Shown: positions 1-12,235 of the stretch, piece after piece
Layout of the letters: the number at the start of each line of letters is the position of its first letter
Numbering within the stretch: the stretch's first letter is position 1
NCBI GenBank assembly: GCA_036850795.1
Contig: JAAECO010000002.1
Location: forward strand, 372,001-436,000
DNA length: 64,000 nucleotides
Direction of reading: 5' to 3'
From: Cordyceps javanica
Lineage: Eukaryota > Ascomycota > Sordariomycetes > Hypocreales > Cordycipitaceae
Program-made: the position numbers and the translations under genes
Notes under the pieces: generated by a model
Told to the model about the DNA's origin: nothing
What the model saw: only the letters and a program-made list of their open reading frames with translations
The model's database searches: none

Positions 1-140
1 TAGAGGTATACTGATCGAGTCTTGACAAGGTGCCGCTCCAATCATTACTCGCAAGCCCCCAGGTGGCACCGCGCCAATCACACGACTCGAGATTGACAAG
101 AGTGTGATTGCTGTATTGGCCACCACTACTTGCTGTCCCC

Positions 141-1811
141 TCAGCCTCTCGATTGTACTCCGTGGGTGTTCTGCAAATAAGTCTTCCACTCTTCTAACCA
201 CCTGTCCAGCTCAACCCATTTCGGCTCCGCGTTCGCGTCTGCCCACTCTTCACACTCGGAATCTACAAGAATCCGCTTTTGACTCCGAAAGTACTCCTCC
301 CACTGATTCCATTGGTTCTCAGCCCACTGATACCATTCGGGTTTCCGCGACCAGGCGGAGAGATTTTCAAACACTTCATTTCGCTCCTCGTCCAGTGGCT
401 TGTATTTCTCCCGTAGCGAGTCGGTCGGATTGCGAGGTAATTCGTTTAAGCAGTTGTTGAAATCCCGTTCCTTGTCCTCCCGAATCTGGCGAGCATATTC
501 ATTTCTCTGCTGATCAAGTTTTTCCAACTCGTTGTTGAATTCTGCCTCTCGAGTACCCGTATCGCCCCGATCATCTTGTGGCTGTTGGCTTCCTGGCTGT
601 TGGCCCTCTGGCTGTTGGCCCTGCGGTGGTTGGTGGTTGGGCTCTTCCCAACGGCCCTGCCGCTGCATCTCCTCTTTATAAGGCATGCGATATTGTTCGA
701 ACATATCCATTGTTCTTCGCATCTGGCCATCAGTCAACCTAAGCTGCCCACAGTTGCTGTCGTAAGCTTGGTTAGACTCATGGTTCGATTAATAGGGTTA
801 CACATATACTCACAAATCTGTTGACATCATTAAATTATCGATGGGGTCGGGCCTCCAATCAACACTGCGACAGGTGTTAACTTGGCCGACCCCGGGACAT
901 TTATGTAAGTCGTCAAAGGTAGTGCCTTCTTGCAAGGTGTGGGCTGGAGTATCGTCAACACTATCATTGATCTCATCGCAGTTGCCGTTGGGGCTATCCG
1001 TGTGATCTAGTCCCAACCAGTGGCCAACCTCATGTGGGAATGTTGACAGGGTTCCGGGAAAAGATGGAAATTTCGAGCCCGGAAGAATGCCCGTGCTTAG
1101 TACGAGACCGTCTTCTCTCTCCAGCTGTATTGCGTTGGAATGAAGCCATGGTTTGGCTTTAAGCAGATTGGCTTCACCGCTAGTGCCGCTCCACTGGCTG
1201 GACCAACTTCGATGTCCCCCCTCCGTAACAGATTCTCTGTATGTTCCCGTGTCTTGCATGCGATAAACAAAGATGATATTCAGCGCCGTGAAGTCACCGT
1301 TACCCCGATGGTATTGCCCCAGGATGTTATGAGATTTTTCAGTAAAGAATCCCGTGACAGGATCAAAAAGATCGGGACGCAAGTAGCGATGGACGGTGTC
1401 GACTGAATTGTCTAGGTAGAAGCCATAGGAATATACTTTGTCGAACTCATTTAGCACTTGTTGGATTTGGCTGTCCTGTTTTCGACATTGTGTTAGGAAC
1501 TTGCACTAAATCTGCCGCGCATCTAGTCAAAGCACAACAAGGGTACATACAGGAATATTGCCGCCCTCAACAGAGTTGTCTTTGGCCAAAACAGTTATAT
1601 GTACTGGTATCCGATGTTTTTGAACTTGCCGACGCTGTGTGGTGTTTGATCCATGCTTGAGGGCCTCCTCTACTTGTGCCCGTTCCTCGTCGCTCGGACG
1701 GATGGTACTACAGCCCGCTGAACCACCAAGCAAGCTGGTCGTGTTGAGTGCTTGGGCATAAGCAGTCACAGCCGTCAAGCCAGCGGCGATGAGACTGAAG
1801 TTGATACGCAT
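141..1811 (-). CDS. Secreted M43-family (pappalysin/cytophagalysin-like) zinc metalloprotease with C-terminal extension
   Basis: Three exons are joined by introns at 1476-1550 and 739-813 (GTATGT/GAAAACAG and GTGAGT/CTTAG), giving 506 residues. The start at 1811 is chosen because it opens directly into a signal peptide (MRINFSLIAAGLTAVTAYA). Residues about 235-245 carry the zinc-binding motif HEVGHWLGLDH (HExxHxxGxxH), and a Met-turn-like DNLMMS follows at about 300; together they point to the secreted fungal M43B endopeptidases. The second intron falls right after the Met-turn, and the frame continues into the family's usual LTDGQMRR helix. Family members normally end near 280-300 residues. 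Here about 190 more follow: a Gln/Pro/Gly-rich linker with repeated GQQP/SQQP units, then a very charged, Trp-rich, probably helical region (KWVELDRWLEEWK near the end). The extension has no assigned function. Secretion and peptidase class are firm; the substrate is unknown. Confidence 0.88.
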
Positions 1812-2785
1812 TGTATGGTCAGCCAGGACCAATAAATGGGTTCAATACTAGAAATATATTGTGTAATGAGCGTCTTGAAGCGAATGAATGATGAATGTGT
1901 ATGTAATGAACGAATAGTCAAATAAAAGACTGAACGAATGTCAAATAAAAGAATGAATGGGCCCTGATCAGCAGACAGGACTGTGCATCAGCTAGATGTA
2001 CGTTTATATAGGAAAAGCGTCGGTGTCAGAGCATCATCATCCAGAGCATTCGCTGTGAAGATATCAAGGGGCACGCGATTATGCTGACATGGGGCGCCGT
2101 GCTCTCCATGTAGATTAGGTTTGTGCAACGGCTCTTTATCACGAAAACTACCGCATATGATTAAGCAAGCGGCAATGCATGTATCTGGGGCTGAGAGCAA
2201 GTCAGAAACTGACAATTGAATAGCAGGCTGCGAGTTTCACAATGTGAGCGAGCTAAAATCATTCAGAGCTTTAAAATTCAGCTTCCACTTTTATCGGCCC
2301 ATGAACTTCATGCAATCTAGCTTCCGGGCTGTAGCTACCGCACGTGGTGGGCTACCAACTGGGTCAGCGTTACCAATTAATTGCAAAGTTGGGGGGACAG
2401 GTTCAGCCGTGCAGTGGAAAGCCTTCTCTGGCTGACTAGGGGTCTAATTTCAGGTTTCTGACTCGGGTTCGATGGATGACAATGCAGTACCAAGTTAATC
2501 TGAACCAGCGTTGCCAAGTACCTGTTCTGAGTCAGCCAGCAAATTTTGGCTGTTGGGCCAGGATGATGGATGAGATTGAGGATCATCCCAAATGTGACTG
2601 ACGAATTCATTGTCATGATCGGGCAATTGGCAGCTTCCATTGTTTCAAAAACAAAAACAAGAATGGCAGCCCCCCCTCCGTATCGAGGCCTAAAGAATAC
2701 GAACATGGCGGCGTCAAATCCTAATAGGTTAACCGAGCAGTTAGCAAGCAGATATCAAGCTGCCATTACTCCGTAAGCGCTTCTT

Positions 2786-2805
2786 GTATACTGTACACAG
2801 TATAC
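2786..2805. repeat. Short inverted repeat, 8-bp arms, 4-bp loop
   Basis: The arms GTATACTG and CAGTATAC are perfect reverse complements around TACA. It lies in noncoding DNA with no flanking T-run, so it is not an obvious terminator. It could be a protein-binding palindrome or chance. Confidence 0.4.
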
Positions 2806-5800
2806 GGTGGGCCGGGGTACAGCAGGAGGTTCATGAGGTTTGAGGCTTCTTTTTTATTTCTTTTTTTTCCCAAGAATTTTCCAGCTTATCAAGTCATTGA
2901 ATGGCTTCCAGACAATGAGCTAGTGCCGTCTTCGGCGCGACCGTCTAGCTCCTGTTGGAGAGCCGGAGGAGGCGATGAACGTAGGGTCGCTGCAGGCATA
3001 CGCCTTTGACCGGACCAGCCTGTATCATTGCTGTTACGCTTGACCAATCAGGCTTTCAAACGATGGACAGGAAAACAATGGGAGAAACGCCGGCACCACA
3101 TCACCGCCAAGGGCGTCTGCAAAGCTTAATATGGCTGGCCGTGTATTAACTACCCTACCAGTAGACTACTCAGTACCGCGCACTCCGTACAGCTACCAGT
3201 AAGTACATGTTCAACCCCCCCCACCAGTGATGGATGCTTGACACATACGCGCATACAATTTGCTTATACAGAAATGCCCTCGCAAACCCAATTTTCGAAA
3301 TGACCCCTTTGTGGTAGTTATATTGCACATGCAAGCAGGCCAAGGAAAAAAAAATTCAACGGTACCGTCTTGCGCATAGTATCGAGACCGTTGAGGCACC
3401 TTACTAATTAGAGTAGAATTCGGAAACGAGTGATAAGTATACAACATATTACGGGGAAAACCTGTCAAACCTCAGCTGCATTCTGTTCTAGAAGTATAAC
3501 GCTCGTCATGCCTCTGTGGGCCTCTAACTTTGCCCAGAAAATACCATGCTAACCGCTGACCTCGCCGGGACAGTCCCAGGACCCCTAAGTATTAACCAGT
3601 CCCAGTGAGTACCTAGGAACCTGTGGGTAATGATAAGCCACTAGCTACACCACTAATACCAGATCTTTGTCCCCGCTCCATTGTTTATCAACGGATTGGA
3701 GTCAACAACATGCTTCCGGGGCTTGGTTAGTGGCAGGCCAACTGCTGCGTCGAGATGCCAGGAAGCCAGCAGTAGTCCCCTTCTTGCTGAAGACTTTTTA
3801 CTGACTACGGTCTCCGTAGACGGGAAATGGCCAATTTTACTGCCCAACTCTGACTCGGAATCGGATGTAGAAATCTTCACCACCTGGTCTCGACCACGGC
3901 TTGCTGCTTCGAAAATCCAGCCAGTCTCTCGATGCAGTTACGGGCACGTCAGAGCTGGGAAGAGTAGTCCATCTTCGCACTGCGTCGTTTCTGAGCATGA
4001 AAGAGACGTGACATCACGCTTATGGGCAACGCCGGCGACCCCTGTGCCGTCAACCACCACGAAAAAGCAGATCGTACTAGAGAGAAGGGCTCATGCCCTG
4101 GTTTCCAGGCTCGCGTGTCGCAAGCACACTGGAGACATCAGCTCTCTCTTCCTCACTGCCGCCTCTTTGCAAGAGCCTAATAGTAGAAAAGTCGGCCCCC
4201 CCCCCAAAAACAGCAGCTTGGGCATCTCCGCCGCATAACGAAGGCGCGCTCAGGTCATCATAGCTTGATTACAGGCTCCTGTCACCTAATGCCGAGTCAC
4301 GCAAGCCGCGCCTCGGGCCATCGTACCTGCAGGCTTCGCTGACTCGCGTAGATTACCGCATAGACTTGGTGGCGAGCAGTTTTTCTTCGGCGCGCGCGCC
4401 AAGCTCCGTTAATATACACTTGAAACCGTGACCAGATTTCTTGTTGAATTATGTATCCGTAGGCAATTAAGCTTCCCTGGGACCATCCTTGTGCAAACTC
4501 AGATGGCATATTCCACGCGACCCCGCCACGTCAAATGGACTCGTCATTCTGCTGACGCAGCTCTTGACAGCTTGTTTCAAGTTTCGCCAATCTCAGATGC
4601 TGCAAAGTGACTGCAAGTGTCTTTGTCATTGGCCAATGTTATGAAGCAGACAATCAGCCGCAAGGCGGCGCGGTTGGAGCTCGAAGTCACTCGGCGCTAG
4701 GCGGACTTGATGGCTAGGATAGGATGGGGAAGAATCCACGGGTATTATGAGAAAATTGACCATGCGGTGTCTAGTGTCTCGTGTAGGCTCAGTGGGCTTC
4801 GAAGTGCGGCTCGAAGCGGCTGAATGTCTGTTTGTGTGAAGCAAAGACATTGAGCCAACTAGCCGCTTGTCTGAGCTATTCGGCTGTGTCGTGCCTCGAG
4901 CTTGCGGCTGTATTGGTAAACAGGCACAGCCATAGAAAGGAACAAAAAAGGCAAAAAAACCCGTGTTCCCGCAACAGGAGAAGCTCATTCCCATGACGTT
5001 ATCGGTACAAGAAGCCAAGTGTTCCTGATACGGCGGCAAGGGACGGCCAAGGAACCTAGATTTTGGCGGCAGATGGGCTGCAGCAAGCGGAGTGGCTACG
5101 CATAAACTGAACGCAATCGAACTGACCGCACGTACCCGATCAGACAGGTAAATCGTCACATTGGCTACTCACGTATGAATCTTCTTTCTCTGCCTGCGCA
5201 ACAGTAGGTGCGTTGAGCGGCGGCGTGCGAGTTTCCTGTTTGGGGTGACACCATTCTCCAGAAAGTGGCAGTCCCGTGTCTGTGTATAGTCAGGAGGAGG
5301 GTTGGGACTGGCAAAATGGTACCACATTCTATAACTACTCTGAGCAATTACATGGAAGAAGCCAACCAATACATGGGTGGTGATGGGAGCTAGGTTTCCT
5401 GATATATTATCCTGTACGTATGGAACTTTGGTCAAACATGAAAGCATAAAATCAAAAAACCATCAGCAGGACTTCAAATTCACTCTGAATTCACCTTTTG
5501 AGCCAAGCCCTTCTTATCCACTCGGCGAATGGCGCTCATCATCTCATGTGACATCCGACAAACTTTCGGACCATCCCGTCTGACTTACCTACGGCTGGAA
5601 TAGACAGAAGAACAGTATCAAATCACGGAGCACAAATGCAAAATGCCTCTTCTGACAGATTTTCAATGCCCATTTGACCTATTGCATGGAATAAATATTC
5701 ACTTTGAAAGTTTCTTCACCAACGCAAGGGGTGTGCACCAGGAGGCATGAGCATTGTGACAGTCAAGCACATGGCCGAAAGAAAAATGCGTGGGCTACTG

Positions 5801-6129
5801 TGCGCCGCTCCTGTCCCTTTGATCAGAGTAGGCGCAGTACTTGAGGTTCAATCTGTCTGTAAAGGAGGCACTGGAGAGGAAATCCGTCACCAGCATCAAC
5901 CCCATCATTGGCCCCCGCACATGGATCTGGGCATCTTGTACTAGACAACCAAGGTTTCAATATGCTGCGCACACATAATGAAGAAGATCACCTGAAGGGG
6001 AAGTTTTTCCAGCAGAAGTTTGCTGAGATATTCAGGGATGTATAGCCGAAGCACCACCCGAGTGTATGTACGATGGATTTAATCGTATAGGCGCGAATTT
6101 AGAGTGCGCCGTCGTCAAGGACCCCGACA

Positions 6130-6480
6130 ACCTGTTCGCAGACACTCTGGGGCCTTTTTTTGCTTTTGCCTAAAAGTCCTCACAATATTGACCCCGAAGA
6201 GGTCGCAGACATCCACCACAGGCAGTGGAGTGACGAGCTCGGCCAGGGCATACTGATAGTTAGGAGCATGTTGCCTCTTGGCCGAAGAGCTCAGCTTCTA
6301 GTCCGTGCCAGATGATGCGTCGGATTTCATCATTGTGGGCTCCAGGCTGACCCTTTTTCAAGATCTGGGCTACCACGGGCACTTCAAAGGAGTCGTTGAC
6401 GCTCTTCTCCCTCTCCCCAACTTCCATTGGTTTGTCCGTGCTTGCCCGCCGATCTAGACCGTAGGGACATGAAGAGGGAT
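6130..6480 (-). pseudogene. Decayed coding fragment of unknown family
   Basis: On the minus strand a protein-like frame of about 70 codons runs from about 6472 (reading SSCPYGLDRRASTDK early on, later EVPVVAQILKKGQPG and IRRIIWHGLEAELFGQ) to a stop at 6260-6262. The adjacent frame then continues with protein-like composition (NYQYALAELVTPLPVVDVCD) to about 6150. This looks like one coding region broken by a frameshift, with further scraps toward 5960. I do not recognise the family. The call rests on composition and the one-base frame switch, so chance open frames remain possible. Confidence 0.3.
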
Positions 6481-8963
6481 GGGCCTGATTGACACCGATC
6501 GGGAGTGCAAGCGCATCAGCAAATCAATCAAAATGGCTCTATAATTACTGGTCAAATTTTGGCCCCCCCGAGCGAGGCGCCTTGCTGCGGTCTCACTTGG
6601 CATGTCGCCAAGACGCCGTTGGGCCGTGCCATCATTATTGTCACACGCAGCGACCCTCATGATCGCAAGGCAGATAGCGGGACGATTCACGCCGCATTCG
6701 TCAACAGAGCGCGCAGATATCATCAATGAAAATTGTGACATCATGCTGGGGCGTGTACAGCCGAAGCGAAGCCCGACGGCTAGTTTCCACGGACAGCGAC
6801 GACTCCCTTGCAAACCCATCTTGGCCAGCCGGATGGTGTATTTCCCCTTTTCGAAGTCTTATTAAAGTGGCCATGCTACTCCATTCTTGTCTCTTGCATA
6901 CTTTAGTCTAGTGACAATGATATTTTCCAAGATTTCCAGCGACTATCACCCATCCTTGGAAGAGACGAAGGTGGGGAAGAAGCAAATCAATCCCAAGCCG
7001 CAGGGAGCGGTCGCATTTGTCCGACTGCTGTTTGCCGACACTTTCGATCTGGGCATGGGGAAAAAAAATTGAAATTTTGTTATAAAATTTGATGTATTTG
7101 CGTAGTAAGCTGTGCGAGTGGTGAATGCCCGACGGTCGGCTCGTCAGACGCCAAGATGTGCTGGGCACTGGCGAAAAACAGGCGCCTCAGTTTAAAATAT
7201 CCGGTGAGTCCGATTCTTCTATAAGGTGTTGTATATCCTTGCTACAGCACCCATCTCAATGAAATCTGTACGTCGATGCTGCTCATTGTACTTGTTTGGA
7301 AGAATGCAGATGCCCCAATACCTGGGTATTGAAGTGAACCTGAACGTCGACTCACGAATCATATTTTGGCTCAAACTTACGTATTATCTTCTCCAAAACA
7401 CATAGGTACACTGACTCCCCCCTTTTTCATCTTTGTTGAAGAGAAGATGGGGGTGATTGTCGATAGCCTGCCACCGCCAGTTTCCAGAGCATCCCTTCAG
7501 AGCCACACACACCTAAGGACAAACATAAAAGCTCCCAGCCGGCTGTCGGCAGATTACACGGGAGGTACTTTTGTTTACCATTAAACTACGGATTGCGTGA
7601 CTATATGGAGGGCCTGATCCAGGCCTCGCTAGCGTTTTCCATATTGATTAAATGACTTCGAGTTGTTTCTAGGTGTGTAGGAGGAGGAATGAAGAGGCAA
7701 ACGCAAATATAGCCACGTTCATATCACTTCCCTTGTCTCATAAGAACAAAACTCAATCCAACACTCTTCGCTCTCGCCTCACCGAGAAAGACCAGTCAAG
7801 ACAACGGGGAATTAAAAGAACCGGTCGATATTTCCCATTTATCTCCCCACCTACCGATTTAGAAAAGAATAATGCAATTCTGACGATCGCGTCGAACATG
7901 GTTACGAAACAATATATATCGAGAGTATTCTTAATGCGCTTTGATCTCCTGCCGCTGCGCTCGCTTGCATGATCGTCCAATAGTCACAGGAGAGCTCGGG
8001 CAGAGCGGATAGGAGGCCTCGGTTGGCCACTCAACCCAAGCTGGTATGGAGAGCAAGTTTGAGATGGGTAAGCCCGCAAGGCCAGTGCAATGATGTGGCA
8101 CAGCGCTGGCGTAGTAGCGATTTTTGTCAAAGATGGAGAGAGGAAAAGATGGAGACTCTCAATCTTGCACTGCAATGACCCGAAAGTGGTTGGAACAGAC
8201 TTATATGGAGAAGAAGAAGAAGAAGAAAAACACTACACGCCGGCGTAGATCACGGGCGACGGCGTCGCTTCTGTTGCGTGAGCGTCTGTACAGTTACGCT
8301 AATCCTAGCTTTCCATCCGCCCTTTTTGTTTTGTTTTTCCTTTCTTTTCTGGGCTTTGAGACAAATGTAGGGAAAGGAACGGAACTAGTGGATAGTCCGG
8401 AAATAACAGAAACAAAAGCGAAAGCAAAACTAGCAAAACTAGCACCACGGGAGGAATAAAGAGCAACAGAAGAAATGGGAAAAATGAGATTTAAATTATG
8501 AGAAAAATCTCAACAGCGCAAAAAACGGCGACAAAATGAAGATTTTGTATTTATTCGCTTTTGCTAATAGATGGACTTTTGTACTAACATTGCTGTGGCT
8601 TTAGATTTGACAACTAGTTCCTTCAAATGAGACAGACTCCATCCGCCTCACTTGTCTCGCGAGCCAAACAAGCTCTTTACTAACTGACTTGGCATCTTGG
8701 CCACTGGACACTGCTCTATGGGGCGAATCACTGTCATCTGACACTTTGACCGCGATGGACTAAAACTACACCAATGGTGCCGTGCTTCCCGTTGGGTCAA
8801 AACAACGCGGGGTACAACAATGACCCCACGCACTCACACACACGAGGTTGCATCAAGCAGCTGCAGTCGGGTTGCAATATTCGGCCCATTTCACTCCGCC
8901 GAAGCAGCTCACAGAGACGGGAACACGGACTGGAATGCAGTGCCATGCTGCTTCCTGGCGGTG

Positions 8964-8970
8964 TATATAA
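8964..8970 (+). promoter_or_regulatory. TATA box of the GDSL esterase gene
   Basis: TATATAA lies 74 bp before the first ATG of the ATGATGATG cluster at 9044. It lies inside the longer upstream open frame that begins at 8774, so it argues for a start at 9044 and not upstream. Confidence 0.5.
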
Positions 8971-9043
8971 GCAGCATGATCCCCGCGTAGCCTGCCCCAT
9001 CCGGAAGGCATACTACCTGCGACCCTTGCTGATCCTGACTTAC

Positions 9044-10145
9044 ATGATGATGCTGACCTCGCTCCTCTTCTCGTTTTGTGCTCTGGCACTCCGGACAGAG
9101 TCGCATCGCCTGCGCCGGTTCGAGAACCTGGTTGCCTTTGGCGACAGCTACACCGACGAGTCCCGCCTCGCCTACTTCATCAACCACGGCCGCGCGCCGC
9201 CGGCCGGCGAGCTCCTGCCGGCCAGCGACCAGACGTCCGTCGGCGGCTGGACCTGGGGCCGCGTCGTCTCCAACCTGACCGGCGCCTCCTACTACAACTA
9301 CGCCGTGTCCGGGGCCATGTGCGCCGACAACGTGACGAACCGCTGGTTCGACGCGATCCACGACTACTTCCCGTCCGTGCTCGACTACGAGGCCCCGGCC
9401 TTTGAGGCCGACCTCGGCTTCCGCCAGCTCTACCCCAACCGCCACGCGGACAACACCGTCTACGCCGTGTGGATCGGCACCAACGACCTCGGCATCGACG
9501 GCTTCCTGACGGACAAGAACGTCGCGGGCACCAGCCTGCCCGACTTTGTCGACTGCGTCTGGGACACCTTTGACCGCGTCCACGCGGCCGGCGGCCGCCA
9601 CTTTGTGCTGCTCAACATTGCTCCGCTCGACAAGTCGCCCATGTACGCCGCCCCGGCGGCCAGCGGCGGAGCCGGCGACAAGCAGTACTGGACGAGCAGC
9701 AGTGCGCAGTACGACAACAAGACCGAGCTCCAGTACAAGATGTTTGAGTACTCGAGGAGCGTCAACGCGCTGTTTGCGCAGGGCATGCCGTTCCACCTCC
9801 TGGTCCAAAAGCGATGGCCGGGCGCTTCCTTTTCCCTGTTTGACGTGCACTCCCTGTTTCTCGACATCCGCGCCGCGCCGGAGCACTACCTCACGCAGCC
9901 ATCCGACGTGACTGGGTCGTACCGTACCTGTGGCTCCAACGGATGCCAGAACTCTACACTGCCAATGTCTAGCTTTTTATGGTAGGTACAAGCCCTCTCA
10001 GCAGACTACGATTGTCGCCGCCACTGACACAGACCGCAGGTATGATGCGCTTCACCCGTCTGCAAGAACGAGTGAGATTGTAGCTGAAGAGTTTGTCAAG
10101 GTGGTCCAGGGAAGTTCCCGGTACGGGACGACATGGACCCGATAA
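9044..10145 (+). CDS. Secreted GDSL-type lipase/acetylesterase (CE16-like)
   Basis: Two exons with an intron at 9982-10039 (GTAGGT...CGCAG) encode 347 residues. The start at 9044 is the first of three consecutive ATGs, sits just downstream of a TATA box, and begins a signal peptide (MMMLTSLLFSFCALAL). The SGNH-hydrolase blocks are in order: VAFGDSYTDE with nucleophile Ser about 35, the oxyanion Gly in SGAMCADN, GTNDLG with the Asn, and DALHP in exon 2 carrying the catalytic Asp-His pair. The intron interrupts the Trp codon just before that last block, which confirms the splice. Fungal relatives deacetylate plant hemicellulose or short acyl esters; the exact substrate cannot be read here. Third codon positions are strongly G/C (exon 1), which creates long antisense frames that are not genes. 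Confidence 0.88.
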
Positions 10146-10251
10146 TGAGAAGGCATATATATACCCAACCTGAACTATGAATATTAAATTTTAAATATTG
10201 GTCATTAAACATTAAATTATACGTTTGCATCCCTCCAAAGCCTTCCAACCT

Positions 10252-11217
10252 CTATCCGTCGGTTCTTCCATCCATTTCGCCCATTCCGGGAATAACCTCG
10301 TTCGCCGCCCTGGCCTCGGCGTCGCGCCGCGCCTGGCTCCGCCGCTTGCGCCGCTTCTTCAGCGAGGGCCTCACGCAGCAGCAGTACACGCTCGGCAGGA
10401 CAATGAACAGGACAGGCAGCCCGACAATCAGGAACCAGGCGGTGGGCGAGTCGAAAATTGCCAGATCGTGCTCAGGTTCGCGGCAATGGCGGTCCGAGTC
10501 GGTGACCTTGGCGCCGGGCGTCCATGTCGCGATCTCGGCCTCGGTGCAGCGCGCGCCGAGGCCCGGCGGCCGGGGGCTCATGGTCTTTGTGTCGGACTTG
10601 GCCCAGGTGACGAGCCAGGCCGTCTCGAGCAGCAGCGTCGTCGTCGTCGCCCGACGCTGCCTGTTGTAGCTGTCGTCTTGCGACGTCGACGTGTTTGAGC
10701 TTTGTGACCGCGTGCAGGCTCCGGCGGTACTTGGCAAGCCAACATGTCCCGGTTCGAAGCCGCTAAATCACAGAAGCAATCAGTTTTCAGCAACACCTTG
10801 TTCTTTTTCTGTTTCTCTGACTTGCAGAAGCTACGCGTTGTTGCGCGAGCTTTTTTTTCCTTGGGGAAAATGCGTATAGCGAGCTCACCTAGGACAACAC
10901 CAAGCTGATGACTTTTGTGACTTTCCACCGCCGCCTCGGTCTATCTGGAGATTGTAAGCTGTCCACGCCGACGGACAAACGCCGGGACTGAATCGCAAGG
11001 CCAAGTCAAGGCCTGTTACATTCGGCGCCTGCCCATGATTACAGGCATCCCCGTCCGGCCCCACGTCGACTAGATAAACACTTTTGTCGCCGTAATATGC
11101 TGGCGATGTGGTAAGTGTCGTTGTCAATTTGAAGTTGCCCGTGCAGCTGCTGGGTATTGTGAACGGCGTCGTCATGGGTGATGGCCGTGCCGTCGTCGTC
11201 GAGGTAGTTGTGAACAT
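10252..11217 (-). CDS. Single-pass membrane protein of the fungal CPSAWT/CCPSGF family
   Basis: Two exons with an intron at 10763-10888 give 279 residues. Splicing rejoins the broken motif CCP|SGFEP, and the earlier SPGVCPSAWTAY block is also present. This pair of Cys-rich motifs typifies a large Ascomycota family of predicted membrane proteins of unknown function. The N-terminus is Thr-rich and extracellular-like. One strong hydrophobic segment (around WFLIVGLPVLFIVLPSVYCC) is followed by a basic tail (KKRRKRRSQARR) typical of a cytosolic stop-transfer. I chose the ATG at 11217; the open frame upstream of it has only a TTG. There is no signal peptide, so a type III/tail-like topology is possible. 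It is convergent with the esterase, the two stops being about 105 bp apart. Function unknown. Confidence 0.8.
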
Positions 11218-12235
11218 GATCCCCAGCTTGACGCAGCTGCGCGCGAGTGTTGCCAACTTGCGCTACAATGTGATGCAGGTTACTAAAATGCCGTGTCTAC
11301 CACTTGTACTGTCTGCTGGAAGCGAAGCTGGTTCGTCGTCATGGCTTCTCTCGTGGTAACAGGCAAAGTAAGTAGACACACACGCATGCCTGCACGGCTC
11401 AAGACATTTTGCGAGGGGGGCCTTTTTGTCTACACATATCCTCTCGATGCACCAGCGAGCCTCGTTTACATTGTCGAACAAAGCAGGCCGTCGTTGGCGG
11501 TGTTAGTCCAGCCAGCTAGCCTCAATTGTGCAAGTGGCGGACTTGGGCCGGGGCAATGGCCAAGGCAGGAGGATCTGGCTGGGCAGACGATGCATTGGAA
11601 CGCTATTTTAGGTGCAGGCACGATGTACTCATTAGTGTCGCAGCCACGTCATGCCCTGTTTTTCGCCGAGGACATTCTTCTGTTCACCCAAGCCTCACGA
11701 CTAGTCTGGCAACAGTAGTGTGAAGTATGGGCCGGGCCGACTTGAAATTCTAAACTGCAAAATTGTGCCAGCAACAGCTGCGGCACTACCGAATGGGCTT
11801 GAGCTCACACCTCGGTAGATCTGCGTCTGGCTGAAGGCACAGGAGTCTCACCTTATCTGCTTCATAATACAGAACTGCCGAATTCAGTCAGTGTCTAGAC
11901 GGATAAAGAGCGACCTTTTTAGAGTTGGAGGACCTGGCTCGTATTAACAACGTATTCAGCTTGAATCAGGTACTGCCTGTTTTGGTAGGAGGCTGTTCCA
12001 CCTTTGCCGATACGCTGATCTTCCGCGTATTAACGAACCTAGTGATGTAAAAAGAATTATCATTAGAGTAGAGATAAAAATAGGGGATGTCACAATCAAA
12101 GTTCATGAGACGTTGTCATTGTCTGATCTCAAGTCCCTCTATGAATATTTATTATAAGCCATCGACCTGCTGCACGTCCTTCTCGAAAACCTCCTTCAAT
12201 CACCATCGCAGCAGTCCTCCTCCATCCAAGCAAAA
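11218..12235. other. Intergenic, divergent promoter region
   Basis: This is the 1.0 kb between the start of the minus-strand CCPSGF gene and the start of the RTA1 gene. No gene is seen. A TATA-like TATTTATTATAA lies near 12143-12156 and the leader just before 12236 is C/T-rich, as is common for fungal 5' UTRs. Confidence 0.5.

Larger units (their letters stand above)
1812..9043. other. Gene-poor 7.2 kb stretch without a recognisable intact gene
   Basis: I see no convincing spliced or intronless gene between the metalloprotease and the esterase. The longest open frames (185 aa on + at 3681-4238; 177 aa on - at 4626-5159, which begins with a hydrophobic stretch; 121 aa on - at 6454-6819; 111 aa on + at 8124-8459) show no known motif, no clear partner exons and mixed composition. 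The metalloprotease promoter side (1860-1960) is rich in GAATGA words and has a roughly 20-bp direct repeat around TCAAATAAAAGA. A decayed coding fragment near 6.1-6.5 kb is listed separately. Homopolymer C runs occur near 3216 and 4198. The upstream promoter of the esterase is the last few hundred bases. Confidence 0.6.

Noticed and set aside
8909..9886. 325-codon minus-strand open frame opposite the GDSL esterase
   Set aside because: Antisense shadow of a GC-biased gene; Val/Gly/Ala/Arg-rich with no motif, while the plus frame carries all catalytic blocks.
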